DNA of 64,000 nucleotides from Sporocytophaga myxococcoides DSM 11118. Lineage in GTDB: Bacteria; Bacteroidota; Bacteroidia; Cytophagales; Cytophagaceae. A program made the translations under genes and the position numbers. The stretch spans positions 310,001 to 374,000 of the forward strand of contig NZ_AUFX01000006.1 in assembly GCF_000426725.1 (NCBI RefSeq), given 5' to 3'. This document shows, in pieces, positions 9,701-19,102 of this stretch (positions are counted from its first letter, which is position 1; every line of letters begins with the position of its first letter). The notes under the pieces are model-generated. The model did no database searches. It saw only the letters and a program-made list of their open reading frames with translations, and was not told the DNA's origin.

Positions 9701-11530
9701 TTACCGACCCTGACTCCTCTTCAACATAGCATACCTGATGGCGGCAAGGTCTCCTTTTGGAATTGAATTTATCAATTTCTTTGTATATTCTGACTGAGGG
9801 TGATTATATATTTCTTCAGCGTATCCTATTTCTTCTATTTTCCCTTTGTTCATTACCAGAATTCTGTCTGACATGAACTTCACTACAGACAAGTCATGAG
9901 AGATAAAAATAGAGGTAAAGTTAAAATCTTCTTTAATCTTATTTAACAAGTTAAGTACCTGTGCCTGAACTGATACATCGAGTGCAGAAACAGACTCATC
10001 GCATATTATAAATTTAGGATTTAAAGCTAAAGCACGGGCAATACATATTCTTTGTCTTTGTCCACCCGAAAACTCGTGAGGATATCGCTCAAATTGCTTG
10101 GAACTTAAACTAACAGTTTCTAAAAGCTCTATCGCCCTTCTTTTCCTTTGGAAATCACTTTCCAGAACTCCATTTACACGCATCGGCTCTATGATAGCTT
10201 CACCGACAGTCATTCTTGGATTAAGGGAAGAATATGGATCCTGAAAAATGATCTGCATATCTTTACGCAACTTTCTCAGATCTTCCCCCTGAACATCTTT
10301 TATGCTCTTTCCCTCAAAATAAATATCTCCACCGGTTGGTTCAATTAGTCTTAAAATTGTCCTTCCAAGGGTTGTTTTCCCACAACCAGATTCACCTACT
10401 AAGCCTAATGTTTCGCCAGGATATACATCAAATGAAACATTATCTACTGCTTTTACATAATCCGTAACTTTTCCGAATAGTCCTTTGGAGATAGGGAAAT
10501 AAGTTTGCAGATCTTTAACTCTTAGGTGCGGCTCTTTTTTCTTCAGATCATCCTGACGATCTTTGATTTCATCTTCCGAAACAAAGTTGTAAAGTAAGGC
10601 ATGCCCTACAGAAGAAAATTTATGATCCTTTTTTTCTACAATATTGCCTGACTCATCCTTTTCCATAAAATCTGAAACCACAGGTAAAACCCGTAATTTC
10701 ATGTCCAGTCTCGGGCGACAAGCAAGGAGCCCTTTTGTATAAGGATGTTGAGGATTGTTAAATATGTCGTAAGTGGTACCAGACTCTACTACCTTTCCGT
10801 GGTACATCACCATTACTCTATCGGCAATTTCTGCAATTACACCAAGATCGTGTGTAATGAAAATAATAGACATATTATTTTCATCTCTGAGCTGGCTCAT
10901 GAGTTCCAGGATTCTAGACTGCACCGTAACATCTAAAGCTGTAGTAGGTTCATCTGCTATAAGCACGGATGGATTACAGCTCATAGCCATGGCAATCATT
11001 ACCCTCTGCTTTTGTCCACCTGAAATCTGATGAGGGTATGCGTCAAAAATATCGTTTGGTCTTGGGAGTTTTGCTTTTTCAAAAAGCTCTATAGTCTTTT
11101 GCTTGGCTTCTTTTTTGGAAAGCTTTTGGTGTAAGAGAATGGCCTCCATCACCTGATCTCCACAGGTATATACCGGGTTGAGAGATGTCATTGGCTCCTG
11201 AAAGATCATGGAGATCTCATTGCCTCTTTCATGCTGCATTTCCCGTTCGGAAATCTTAGTAAGATCTATAATTCCTTTATCTGGAGAATTAAAAAGAATA
11301 CTGCCACCAACAATCTGACCAATCGGATTAGGAACAAGCTTCATAATAGAAAGCGCTGTTACAGACTTTCCGGAGCCGGATTCTCCAACGATGCCAAGAG
11401 TTTCTCCCCTTTTGAGTTGAAAACTAACATCATCTACAGCTTTGACAATATTATCTTCAGATTTAAAGTATGTCTTTAAATTTCGAACATCTAGCAAAAA
11501 CTCATCTTTTTTCCCGCCGTTAGCAGACAT
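9701..11530 (-). CDS. Fused Opp/Dpp-type peptide ABC transporter ATPase
   Basis: Two complete nucleotide-binding domains are joined in 609 residues. NBD1 has Walker A GESGSGKS, signature ISGGQKQR and Walker [12 protein letters not shown]2 has [16 protein letters not shown] and FIICDES. Each domain is followed by an oligopeptide-type C-terminal extension, as in the DppD-DppF pair, with QHPYTKGL after NBD1. It would power uptake of di- or oligopeptides. No permease or substrate-binding protein gene lies in the window, so its membrane partners must be elsewhere. The gene lies between a nuclease and rnr, 11 bases before rnr. Confidence 0.93.
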   Translation of the reverse strand: MSANGGKKDEFLLDVRNLKTYFKSEDNIVKAVDDVSFQLKRGETLGIVGESGSGKSVTALSIMKLVPNPIGQIVGGSILFNSPDKGIIDLTKISEREMQHERGNEISMIFQEPMTSLNPVYTCGDQVMEAILLHQKLSKKEAKQKTIELFEKAKLPRPNDIFDAYPHQISGGQKQRVMIAMAMSCNPSVLIADEPTTALDVTVQSRILELMSQLRDENNMSIIFITHDLGVIAEIADRVMVMYHGKVVESGTTYDIFNNPQHPYTKGLLACRPRLDMKLRVLPVVSDFMEKDESGNIVEKKDHKFSSVGHALLYNFVSEDEIKDRQDDLKKKEPHLRVKDLQTYFPISKGLFGKVTDYVKAVDNVSFDVYPGETLGLVGESGCGKTTLGRTILRLIEPTGGDIYFEGKSIKDVQGEDLRKLRKDMQIIFQDPYSSLNPRMTVGEAIIEPMRVNGVLESDFQRKRRAIELLETVSLSSKQFERYPHEFSGGQRQRICIARALALNPKFIICDESVSALDVSVQAQVLNLLNKIKEDFNFTSIFISHDLSVVKFMSDRILVMNKGKIEEIGYAEEIYNHPQSEYTKKLINSIPKGDLAAIRYAMLKRSQGR

Positions 11531-11583
11531 CTGTGTAATATTCTGATCTCAAATAAATTAACCGAAACAAAAGAAATTATTCA

Positions 11584-12300
11584 TCAATTGCAAAACAAAA
11601 TATTTTTTTCCCCAACCTGTTCAAGACAATGCAGCTTTAGAAAAACCTGAGCGGTGACGAGTACATCTTTCTCACAGTAAGTCCTGATTGCATCAAGTCC
11701 ATCTTCCAGGTAGTAAGACACATTGACGTAACTTCCGTCCATCTGATCTTTACTTGTAGGGATATCGAATACGGTGGCCAAAGTTTCCAGGGAAGTATAA
11801 TTTTTCCTATCCCCGAACTTCCACATTTCCAGCGTATCATAGTGAAGGATTTCCCAAGGCTTTTTTCCTGAGACGTTTAAAGCTTCAGGAATTGGGATTG
11901 CGTTTATAAGCATTCTGCGACATAGATAAGGGAAATCAAATTCCTTCCCATTGTGTGCGCAGAGTCTTAATTTTCTTGGATCAAATTTTTCAATCAGTCG
12001 TTTAAAATCTTCTAAGAGCTCTTTCTCATTATGCCCCCAGAAAGATTTTATTTTAAGGGATAATTCCCCCTGCTGAAAAAAGAAATAACCTACTGAAATG
12101 GTGATTACTTTTCCGAACTCCGAAAATATAGCCCCTTTTTCAAAATAAAGTTCATCGGGTTCTTTTTGATCATCAATCATCCCTGATTTTTTTGTCCAGA
12201 GATGCTGCAGCCTGTCACTAAGCTCATGATACGAGGCCGTACCGGTGACAGTTTCAATATCCAGGAATAAAATGTCCCCGGCATTCTTTAGTATGTCCAT
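11584..12300 (-). CDS. Predicted DEDDy 3'-5' exonuclease (PolB-like, RNase H fold)
   Basis: This 238-residue protein has the exonuclease motif I FLDIET (D14, E16), a motif II region CAHNGKEFDFPYL, and motif III Y-x3-D within TYCEKDVLVT. These fit the DEDDy group of 3'-5' exonucleases related to the proofreading domain of family-B polymerases. It is a stand-alone domain without a polymerase. A role in DNA repair or RNA trimming is possible but not shown. It precedes the ABC ATPase by 53 bases in the same direction. Confidence 0.82.
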   Translation of the reverse strand: MDILKNAGDILFLDIETVTGTASYHELSDRLQHLWTKKSGMIDDQKEPDELYFEKGAIFSEFGKVITISVGYFFFQQGELSLKIKSFWGHNEKELLEDFKRLIEKFDPRKLRLCAHNGKEFDFPYLCRRMLINAIPIPEALNVSGKKPWEILHYDTLEMWKFGDRKNYTSLETLATVFDIPTSKDQMDGSYVNVSYYLEDGLDAIRTYCEKDVLVTAQVFLKLHCLEQVGEKNILFCN

Positions 12301-12374
12301 TCTAAAAAGCTGATTGTTTCCCTAAATTTTAGGGATAAAAATCCTTTTTCCAAATATCTTCTGTAAATCAGGCA

Positions 12375-12776
12375 TCAAGTATGCAATATTCCCTGAAGTT
12401 CCAATTGCGGAATAAAGACCAGATTTTTTTCAATGATACTTTCAGGCACGAAAATAAATTTTTTATCAAAAATCTGATTATTGACATAATAACTGATCCA
12501 ATATTCATTATACAAATGAAATACTGCCGGATCTATGGGTTCAATTTTAAGTGTGCTCTGAGATGAAAGTAACTGAATATGATGCCTTAATGTAGATGTC
12601 ATCTGTTGATCGCCTTCCTTAGGACCATATCCTTTAGAACGGATTGTAATGTCTTTTAAATCAAATTTATTTTCATTAATCATGAAAACATTCCAACTGT
12701 ATTCTCCCGCATCGCCTTCTCTGACAATTGCTACGGAAACACCTTCAACCTGAGGGAATAAAATATCCTTTTTCAT
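12375..12776 (-). CDS. Hypothetical protein, soluble, beta-rich
   Basis: I do not recognise a named family. The 133-residue product has no signal peptide or membrane segment. It shows alternating hydrophobic positions typical of a beta-sandwich and ends near PQLELQGILHT. It lies 12 bases downstream of lipB and upstream of the exonuclease, all on the minus strand, so it is most likely co-transcribed. Between it and the exonuclease, CCCTAAATTTTAGGG at 12320-12334 forms a near-perfect palindrome. No function is proposed. Confidence 0.7.
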   Translation of the reverse strand: MKKDILFPQVEGVSVAIVREGDAGEYSWNVFMINENKFDLKDITIRSKGYGPKEGDQQMTSTLRHHIQLLSSQSTLKIEPIDPAVFHLYNEYWISYYVNNQIFDKKFIFVPESIIEKNLVFIPQLELQGILHT

Positions 12777-12788
12777 TGATTTCGAAAT

Positions 12789-13511
12789 TTACTTTTGAAC
12801 AATGATCATTTCAAATAAGCCTGCCAGTTTTTCTTTCAAAATGGCTTCCACCTCTTCCATATTTACTTTTTTGCCCACCTCCGCCTCAATTGAAGTGACA
12901 GCTTTATCTGATATGCCACAGGGTACTATATTATTAAAATAATTTAAGTCAGCATTCACATTCAATGCAAATCCATGCATGGCTACCCATCTGCTGGTCT
13001 TTACACCCAGAGCACAAATTTTTCGTCCTTTTTCCGGTGTTTCTGAATTAATCCATACGCCGGTAAGTCCTTCAATTCTTCCTCCTTTTATACCATATTC
13101 AGCAATAGTCTGAATCACTCCTTCTTCCAGTAATCTCAAGTATTTATGAATATCGGTAAAAAAATTTTCCATGTCAATAACCGGATAGCCAACCAGTTGC
13201 CCCGGTCCATGATAGGTGATATCTCCGCCTCTGTTTATATGGTAAAATTCAATTCCTTCTTTTTTAAGCTGATCTTCCTGCAAAAGCAAATGGCCGGCAT
13301 CCCCGCTTTTTCCCAAAGTATAAACATGAGGATGCTGACAAAACAGAAGGTAATTTGGTGTGGGCTTTTGATCTTCAGCAGGTAGGCCTCTGTTTGAAAG
13401 TTTAACAGCTACTATTTCATCAAAAAGCTTAGTTTGATAATCCCAGGCTTCTTTATAACTGATGAGACCAAGATTTTCAAAAAAGACTTTTTTATTAATT
13501 ACTTCATTCAC
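12789..13511 (-). CDS. lipB: Octanoyl-[ACP]:protein N-octanoyltransferase
   Basis: LipB moves octanoate from acyl carrier protein to lipoyl domains, the first step of lipoate synthesis. The 240-residue protein has the signature RGGDITYHGPGQLVGYP (94-110), the catalytic cysteine C198 in VPCGI, and the partner lysine K164 in RKICALG. Length is normal. lipA is not in this window. It appears to be first in the run continuing to the rhomboid gene, and is divergent from yraN across 71 bp. Confidence 0.95.
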   Translation of the reverse strand: MNEVINKKVFFENLGLISYKEAWDYQTKLFDEIVAVKLSNRGLPAEDQKPTPNYLLFCQHPHVYTLGKSGDAGHLLLQEDQLKKEGIEFYHINRGGDITYHGPGQLVGYPVIDMENFFTDIHKYLRLLEEGVIQTIAEYGIKGGRIEGLTGVWINSETPEKGRKICALGVKTSRWVAMHGFALNVNADLNYFNNIVPCGISDKAVTSIEAEVGKKVNMEEVEAILKEKLAGLFEMIIVQK

Positions 13512-13582
13512 AACTTTATAGCTTTACACCTGAATTTCAGGGTACCAAGATACTTCATTAATGCATCAACGACAAAAAGCTA

Positions 13583-13924
13583 ATGGGAAACAATGTTATT
13601 TCGGGGAAAAATGGAGAGGACATCGCTGGAAATTTTCTGGAGACAAAAGGCTATTCTGTGCTCTTTCGGAACTATCGCTATAAAAAACTTGAAATCGATA
13701 TTATAGTCCGCAAAGAAAATTTGTTGGTCTTTGTAGAAGTCAAAAAAAGAAAGAATTCAAAGTTTGGCTTTCCTGAAGCTGCCGTCTCCGACAGGAAAGC
13801 TTCACTGGTTATGACCGCCGCTGAAAACTTTATTTTTGAAAATGACTGGAAAGGTCCTATCAGATTTGATATTGTTGCGATTACCGGACAGGAGATCGTC
13901 CACTTTGAGGACGCTTTTCACTAA
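13583..13924 (+). CDS. YraN-family (UPF0102) endonuclease-like protein
   Basis: This 113-residue protein has the UPF0102 pattern: G-x-x-GE (GKNGEDIAGNFLE), then the nuclease-fold residues in LEIDII and VEVKKR (D, then E-x-K). This matches the PD-(D/E)xK-like core. Family members resemble Holliday-junction resolvases, but the substrate is uncertain. It is the only plus-strand gene between 5.6 and 21 kb and ends 5 bases before a convergent gene, with no terminator between. Confidence 0.88.
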   Translation: MGNNVISGKNGEDIAGNFLETKGYSVLFRNYRYKKLEIDIIVRKENLLVFVEVKKRKNSKFGFPEAAVSDRKASLVMTAAENFIFENDWKGPIRFDIVAITGQEIVHFEDAFH

Positions 13925-13929
13925 ATAGT

Positions 13930-14850
13930 TTACTGTTTCCTATTTCTGTTGCTGTTAGGAGGTCTTTGAGCCTGCTTTTTTCCTGAAGGATCTTTACCTC
14001 CGGTTTTGGTAACTGGTACGGCCTTTCCATTCTGGACAATCAAATTCCCCTCTTCATCCCATTCAGTAAGTACATAAGGTTCAAACTGCTCGTCTTTATA
14101 AGGACTTGCAGGATGCTGAATTTCTTTCCTCCGCTTATTTTTTTCTGTAAAATATTCCACCCAGATGCCTACCTTGATGTTATCGATATATTTTCCATGA
14201 ACTAAGGTCCAGCCTTTTTCATTAAACAGACAATAAGTACCATTGAGCTGCTTATTAACAAGTGGTTTTACTTCTTTAACTTTTGTTCTTTCGTTATCAA
14301 AGTAGGTAATTTCTGATTCTTTCGGCCATCCTTTATAAAATTTGACTTTATCAACCAATATATTGTTCTTTCCATACCGCTCCCATCTGCCATGTTTTGT
14401 GCCTACATAAAAAATTCCTGACTCAACGACCTCTCCACCTACAGTTTTTTTATAGGGGCCATGCAGTATTCTATAATTGATCAATTCCTTTTTATCAATG
14501 GAGGTAACTTTTAAAACCTTCCTTTTGCGGACATCAAAAACATAATATTCTCCTACATATGGGTTAGGTTCTTTGTAGGTTTTCAGCAAGTGAAAAGTTT
14601 CAATGGTAACCTGTTTTCCTCTTCCTATTTTGGTGAATCCTTTGCGAGATTTTATACCGTAGAAAACGTTTTTCTTCCTTTTCTTTTTCTTGGCTTTATT
14701 CGGAATACTATCAGCTGCTACCAATATATCCGGAATAGAATCAGTAGCAAACGAGTCTGACGAACCTTCATTTTGTGCGAATGAAGGAGAGGCTATTCCC
14801 ATTAATATAAAAAGCCATAAAGCAAGTTTGCGGAAGTTAAAAAAAGCCAT
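13930..14850 (-). CDS. Secreted MORN/YwqK-like repeat protein
   Basis: An ATG at 14850 preceded by GGA is a better start than the TTG nine codons upstream. From it the product is 306 residues with a clear signal peptide (MAFFNFRKLALWLFILMG, ending SFAQ). The body has repeats of the form G-x-Y/F-x-x-G-x-x-x-G-x-W-x-x-Y, for example GIFYVGTKHGRWERY, as in MORN and YwqK-type antitoxin-like proteins. The tail is rich in N, R, K and Q. Location is probably periplasmic or surface. In Bacteroidota such repeats occur in many secreted proteins without a toxin partner, and none is seen here. Confidence 0.75.
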   Translation of the reverse strand: MAFFNFRKLALWLFILMGIASPSFAQNEGSSDSFATDSIPDILVAADSIPNKAKKKKRKKNVFYGIKSRKGFTKIGRGKQVTIETFHLLKTYKEPNPYVGEYYVFDVRKRKVLKVTSIDKKELINYRILHGPYKKTVGGEVVESGIFYVGTKHGRWERYGKNNILVDKVKFYKGWPKESEITYFDNERTKVKEVKPLVNKQLNGTYCLFNEKGWTLVHGKYIDNIKVGIWVEYFTEKNKRRKEIQHPASPYKDEQFEPYVLTEWDEEGNLIVQNGKAVPVTKTGGKDPSGKKQAQRPPNSNRNRKQ

Positions 14851-14964
14851 TCCAGTTTGTTTTCTACCCGTTATCAACGTTTGATGCGCAAAAATAATAT
14901 ATCAAAGCAAAAATTCATTCTGCAGATTCAATCTTCCTGATGAAATAACATTTTGTTTAGCTAA

Positions 14965-15648
14965 TCAATTATTATCCTTCAGGTCTTTGATGAGTTCCTG
15001 TTCTTCAAATTTGTGAGGAATAGTTACATCAAAATAGATCTTTTCGAGTTTTTGTTTATTTTTCCCAAGTATCCAGACGTCATAAAAGCGATTATCTTTT
15101 AGGATAGTTTGTCTTTCTACAATCTTAAGCCCAAGAGCACTTAGAACCTCTATTTCATCCCCAAAGAAAATAACCAGATAGGCTGTCTCTGGTGATTTAC
15201 CATCGCCCGAAGCAAGCACAGCTTTAAGTAAGACATTGTATTTGCTTCTGGCAATGACTTCTTCTTTTTTAGCCAAAGACCTTAAAGCATAAGATTTTTC
15301 AAAAAGAACTGTCAAATCGGTGGGAACCAAGTGATCTATGCTATCTGCAAGATCTATTACATCTTCAAACCTTTTTGCATAATTGAGCTCTTTCAACCTT
15401 TTTTCAAGGTCATCCATTTCAAAAGGAATGTAATCTTCCCGGAATGCAAAACCATAATAAAGATGCTTAAAATCCTCCTTCTTTAAGGTTGTATCAAGAG
15501 AATTAAACCTTTTGAGCAAGGCAGGATAGAAAAATTTGCTTTCAGGATTTTTAACAGCCTGCTCAATTTCTTTCACATCAATTTGCTGCCCCTGGGTGGA
15601 TAATACACCAAACAATAGAAACAAACCAACGATAAGCCTTAATTTCAT
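14965..15648 (-). CDS. Secreted DUF4919-like protein
   Basis: The 227-residue product starts with a signal peptide (MKLRLIVGLFLLFGVLSTQG, cleavage near TQGQ). Its body, with HLYYGFAFREDYIPF and a helical repeat-like middle, resembles DUF4919 proteins of Bacteroidota; I make this assignment by eye. It starts 3 bases after the gldH stop and is likely translated with it. A role linked to gliding or the cell envelope is only suggested by position. Confidence 0.7.
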   Translation of the reverse strand: MKLRLIVGLFLLFGVLSTQGQQIDVKEIEQAVKNPESKFFYPALLKRFNSLDTTLKKEDFKHLYYGFAFREDYIPFEMDDLEKRLKELNYAKRFEDVIDLADSIDHLVPTDLTVLFEKSYALRSLAKKEEVIARSKYNVLLKAVLASGDGKSPETAYLVIFFGDEIEVLSALGLKIVERQTILKDNRFYDVWILGKNKQKLEKIYFDVTIPHKFEEQELIKDLKDNN

Positions 15649-15651
15649 GTA

Positions 15652-16131
15652 CTAAGCACCGGCTTTTTCTAATCTTAATCCGAATGAATATATCTGAGGG
15701 AGCGGATTTTGTCTCATATACTGCCTTACTTTGATTTTATATTTTCCTGAATAAGGAAAAATATAACCAGGTAATGCTAAGATTCTGTAATCATAAACTC
15801 CACTTACCCCTTTACCAAAAGGCTTTCCGGTTTTAGAATCCATCAGATCCATTCCCTGAAGTTTTTGATTAATCTCTCTGCCTGCAGAATCCAACAAATT
15901 GTATTTTATATAGAGGTTATAAAAAGGATAATCGACAGAGTACCTCACATTATACAATACATTATACATTTGTCTGTGATCTGGAACCTCAAATTCGAAT
16001 GTCAGCTCCTTATTCTCTTCCCACTTATTATCAGGAAAATCGAAATTTTGTTCGTATATCCTCGATTTATCACAAGAGCTTAAAATAAATAAAATCAGGA
16101 CTAGAATAGTCGAAATTCTGTTTTTCGTCAT
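15652..16131 (-). CDS. gldH: Gliding motility lipoprotein GldH
   Basis: This is a 159-residue lipoprotein with lipobox LSSC (C20). After it come EQNFDFPDNKW and a beta-rich body containing NVRYSVDYPFYNLYI and a GVYDYRI-like strand, as in GldH. In Flavobacterium johnsoniae GldH is required for gliding and functions with the type IX machinery at the outer membrane. The gene overlaps the ricT stop by 4 bases (ATGA). The ricT-gldH pairing is common in Bacteroidota and supports the call. Confidence 0.9.
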   Translation of the reverse strand: MTKNRISTILVLILFILSSCDKSRIYEQNFDFPDNKWEENKELTFEFEVPDHRQMYNVLYNVRYSVDYPFYNLYIKYNLLDSAGREINQKLQGMDLMDSKTGKPFGKGVSGVYDYRILALPGYIFPYSGKYKIKVRQYMRQNPLPQIYSFGLRLEKAGA

Positions 16132-17693
16132 ATTTGTTTGTCCGGGGTAGAATTGGGATTATTATTTGTATTTTTTTGGTCAGGTCCCTGTTTATTAGGA
16201 TTACCTCCTCCTTTAGGAGGATTAGGACCTTTCAACTGATTAGGGTTCCCCTTAGGATTGTTAGGATTACCTTTATGCTGTTGATTAGGGTTTCCTTTCG
16301 GCCTGTTTTGATTTTCCCTCGGAACATTTTGACCACCTCTATTCTGATTTTCTCTAGGGGCATTCTGATGCTCTCTCTGTGGCTGCTTTTCCCTTTGATT
16401 ATTTTGAGGAGAAGGCCCTTTTTCCCTGTTAGGATGACTGTTTTTCTCTCTATTCTCCTTATTTGGATGCTGATGTTGTTTCTGAGCCTGAGGTCTTCTT
16501 TCCTGCTGCGATTTCTTTTCTTGACCAGGAACAGAAGTTTCACCCTCTACGCTTCCTGAAGCATTCACCGTATTAGGACCTTTTGGTTTCTTCTTCTTCT
16601 TTTTCTTCTTCTTATATTTCTCATCCAGACGCTTCAATTCATTCAAATCATCTTCCGCCTTTTCCTTTTCATCCTGGAGTGAAGTATCGTGTTCATCCAA
16701 AGAAGCCGGAGAAACACCTTTTTTATTCAATTCAAGAATTGCATTGACCCTGTCAACAGAAAGTGGGTACCAAGTGGTATCCTCTCTGTATCCGAACCAC
16801 ATGATTTTCTTGAAGATATCAGTTTTCTGCAAATATGCTTCACCTCTTTCAGTAAGAAGCGGATCTTCGACAGTAGGAATATCCTTTAATGCATCTACAT
16901 AAGTATCAAGCTCATAATTGAGGCAACACTTCAATCTTCCGCATTGACCGGAAAGTTTACTTGGATTCAAAGAAAGATTCTGATACCTGGCAGCAGAAGT
17001 TGAAACACTTTTAAAATCAGAAAGCCAAGTTGAACAGCAAAGCTCCCTTCCACAAGAACCTATTCCTCCAAGACGACCGGCTTCCTGTCTAAGACTGATC
17101 TGCCTCATTTCTACCCTGATTTTAAACTCAGTGGCAAGGCATTTGATCAGTTCCCGAAAATCAACTCTGTCGTCAGCAGAATAATAAAAAGTAGCTTTAG
17201 TATTATCGGCTTGGTACTCAACATCTGTTAGCTTCATATCAAGCTTCAGCTCGTTGATTATTTCACGGGTACGAAAAAGTGTAGGAAGCTCTCTTTTTTG
17301 AGTATTGTCAAACTTCTCAATATCTTTTGCATTGGCAATTCGATAGATATCACGAATTTGATCATCTTCAACGATGTTCTTCTTTTTCATCTGAAGACGC
17401 ACCAATTCCCCCTGCAGAGAGACAAAACCCAGGTGATGCCCATTTGGGACATTAACTATGACCGGATCTCCATTATTAAGTTCAATGTCATTGACATTTC
17501 TGAAATATTCTTTTCTTCCGCCCTTAAAACGTATTTCTGCTATTTTAAATGAATATGCTCTGGTAGGCTCCATGTTTCCGAGCCAATCGAATGTATTCAT
17601 TTTATTGCATCCGCCAGACGAGCATCCTCCGCTTTTTCCGCAACCACCTGTTGTGCTGCACCCGCCTCCGGAACTACAAGAACTGCATCCCAT
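16128..17693 (-). CDS. PSP1/RicT-family protein with Cys/Gly-rich head and Asn/Pro/Gln-rich tail
   Basis: The 521-residue protein has a cysteine/glycine-rich N-terminus (residues 1-31, about nine Cys). A PSP1 core follows with the diagnostic cysteine motifs CGRELCC and CGRLKCC near residues 213-250. In Bacillus, RicT (YaaT) forms the Fe-S RicAFT complex that modulates RNase Y. From about residue 345 the chain becomes a KKKK-rich linker and then about 150 residues of N, P, Q, R, G and K, predicted disordered. The partners RicA and RicF are not in the window. It is first in the ricT-gldH-DUF4919-like operon. Confidence 0.9.
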   Translation of the reverse strand: MGCSSCSSGGGCSTTGGCGKSGGCSSGGCNKMNTFDWLGNMEPTRAYSFKIAEIRFKGGRKEYFRNVNDIELNNGDPVIVNVPNGHHLGFVSLQGELVRLQMKKKNIVEDDQIRDIYRIANAKDIEKFDNTQKRELPTLFRTREIINELKLDMKLTDVEYQADNTKATFYYSADDRVDFRELIKCLATEFKIRVEMRQISLRQEAGRLGGIGSCGRELCCSTWLSDFKSVSTSAARYQNLSLNPSKLSGQCGRLKCCLNYELDTYVDALKDIPTVEDPLLTERGEAYLQKTDIFKKIMWFGYREDTTWYPLSVDRVNAILELNKKGVSPASLDEHDTSLQDEKEKAEDDLNELKRLDEKYKKKKKKKKKPKGPNTVNASGSVEGETSVPGQEKKSQQERRPQAQKQHQHPNKENREKNSHPNREKGPSPQNNQREKQPQREHQNAPRENQNRGGQNVPRENQNRPKGNPNQQHKGNPNNPKGNPNQLKGPNPPKGGGNPNKQGPDQKNTNNNPNSTPDKQI

Positions 17694-17756
17694 CTCCTAT
17701 ATATTTATTTTATATGTATGTAAAATTTATAAATCATTCATTAAAATGATGATTTA

Positions 17757-17790
17757 CAAATATATTCTTTATTTTTCAATTAAAGCCAAA
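17757..17790 (-). promoter_or_regulatory. Candidate promoter of the ricT-gldH operon
   Basis: On the minus strand, TTTG (17790-17787) is followed after 22 bp by TATATTTG (17764-17757), matching the Bacteroidota -7 consensus exactly. The spacing is slightly long. Transcription would start near 17752, giving a leader of about 60 nt. The element lies across the 3' end of purD. Confidence 0.5.
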
Positions 17791-19058
17791 AGGTCGAGAC
17801 CGATGTCTCTTCTGTAGTACCTTTTCTCCCAAATCACATTTTCAGCTGCTTTATTTGATTTCGTAAGAGCGCCCTGAATATCCGGCCCTAATCCTGTAAG
17901 TGCGATAACCCTTCCTCCATTTGTAACCATCTTATCATCCTTCAAAGCAGTACCTGCATGAAAGGCCAATACTTCACCTACATTTTCCAGCCCGGATATA
18001 ACTTTCCCTTTTTCGTAATCCTCAGGATATCCTCCTGCTACCAGCATCACCGTAGTTGCTGTCTGATCGGATACTTCAAGGTTAACTTCGTCAAGCTTTT
18101 TGTTCGCTACTTTAACTAATACCTCTAAAAAGTCATTTTTGATTCGGGGAATTACAACTTCAGTTTCGGGGTCTCCCATACGGGCATTGTATTCAATAAC
18201 GTATGGCTCCCCTTTAACATTCATTAATCCGAAAAAAATAAATCCTACGTAATCAATTCCTTCTGTCTTCAAACCATTTATTGTAGGTATAATTACCTTC
18301 TTCTCCACCTTATCCATAAAGGTCTTATTGGCAAATGGAACCGGAGAGACAGCTCCCATTCCTCCTGTATTTAACCCTTTATCTTTTTCACCGATTCTCT
18401 TGTAATCTTTAGCTTCAGGAAGAATTTTGTATGTAGATCCGTCAGAAATAGTAAATACTGATAACTCAATGCCGTCAAGATATTGTTCTATCACTACTTT
18501 CGCACTTGCTTCACCGAATTTCTTATCCTCCAGCATCTCTCTTAATGCTGTTTTTGCTTCATCTTTTGATTGGGCAATGATAACACCTTTTCCGGCAGCC
18601 AGGCCATCTGCTTTCAATACTATAGGCAGACTCTGAGTTTCAATATATTCAAGCCCTTGATTCAGCTCACTTGCGGTAAATGTTTTAGATGCAGCAGTGG
18701 GAATTCCATACTTCACCATAAAGTTTTTGGAGAAATCCTTACTACCTTCCAACATAGCACCATCTTTAGAAGGGCCTATTACAGGTATTTTTTTTAAAGA
18801 GTCTGTACTTTTGAAATAATCAACGATTCCCTCTACTAGAGGTACTTCAGGTCCAACAAGCACCAGGTCAATCTGATTTTCAACACTATATTTGCCTAGT
18901 TTTTCAAACTCCGTTACCTGAACAGGTACATTTGTTGCAATTCCCTCTGTTCCTCCATTTCCTGGAGCTACAAAAAGTTTTTTACAAAGCGGACTTTGTT
19001 TTATTTTCCAAGCGAAGGTATGTTCTCTTCCTCCCGACCCAACAATTAGAATATTCAT
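17769..19058 (-). CDS. purD: Phosphoribosylamine--glycine ligase
   Basis: PurD makes glycinamide ribonucleotide, the second step of purine synthesis. The 429-residue protein opens with MNILIVGSGGREHTFAWKI and has the ATP-grasp glycine-rich loop LKADGLAAGKGV. The ATP-grasp metal-site region MGDPETEVV and the family motif GGMGAVSP are also present. Length is normal. It lies 41 bases after recQ and 75 before ricT. No other pur gene is adjacent, which is common outside proteobacterial clusters. Confidence 0.97.
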   Translation of the reverse strand: MNILIVGSGGREHTFAWKIKQSPLCKKLFVAPGNGGTEGIATNVPVQVTEFEKLGKYSVENQIDLVLVGPEVPLVEGIVDYFKSTDSLKKIPVIGPSKDGAMLEGSKDFSKNFMVKYGIPTAASKTFTASELNQGLEYIETQSLPIVLKADGLAAGKGVIIAQSKDEAKTALREMLEDKKFGEASAKVVIEQYLDGIELSVFTISDGSTYKILPEAKDYKRIGEKDKGLNTGGMGAVSPVPFANKTFMDKVEKKVIIPTINGLKTEGIDYVGFIFFGLMNVKGEPYVIEYNARMGDPETEVVIPRIKNDFLEVLVKVANKKLDEVNLEVSDQTATTVMLVAGGYPEDYEKGKVISGLENVGEVLAFHAGTALKDDKMVTNGGRVIALTGLGPDIQGALTKSNKAAENVIWEKRYYRRDIGLDLLALIEK

Positions 19059-19094
19059 TTAAATTTTAATGCGTAAAATTTTCTATATGTGTTA

Positions 19095-19102
19095 CAAATT
19101 TA
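19095..19102 (-). promoter_or_regulatory. Possible -7 element for purD
   Basis: TAAATTTG on the minus strand fits TAnnTTTG and lies at the recQ stop, 37 bases before the purD ATG. No matching TTTG was found 20 bp upstream, so this is tentative. Confidence 0.3.

Noticed and set aside
13930-14850. Toxin-antitoxin pair suggested by the YwqK-like repeats
   Set aside because: The protein is secreted and no toxin-like gene is adjacent; MORN-like repeats are common in unrelated Bacteroidota proteins.
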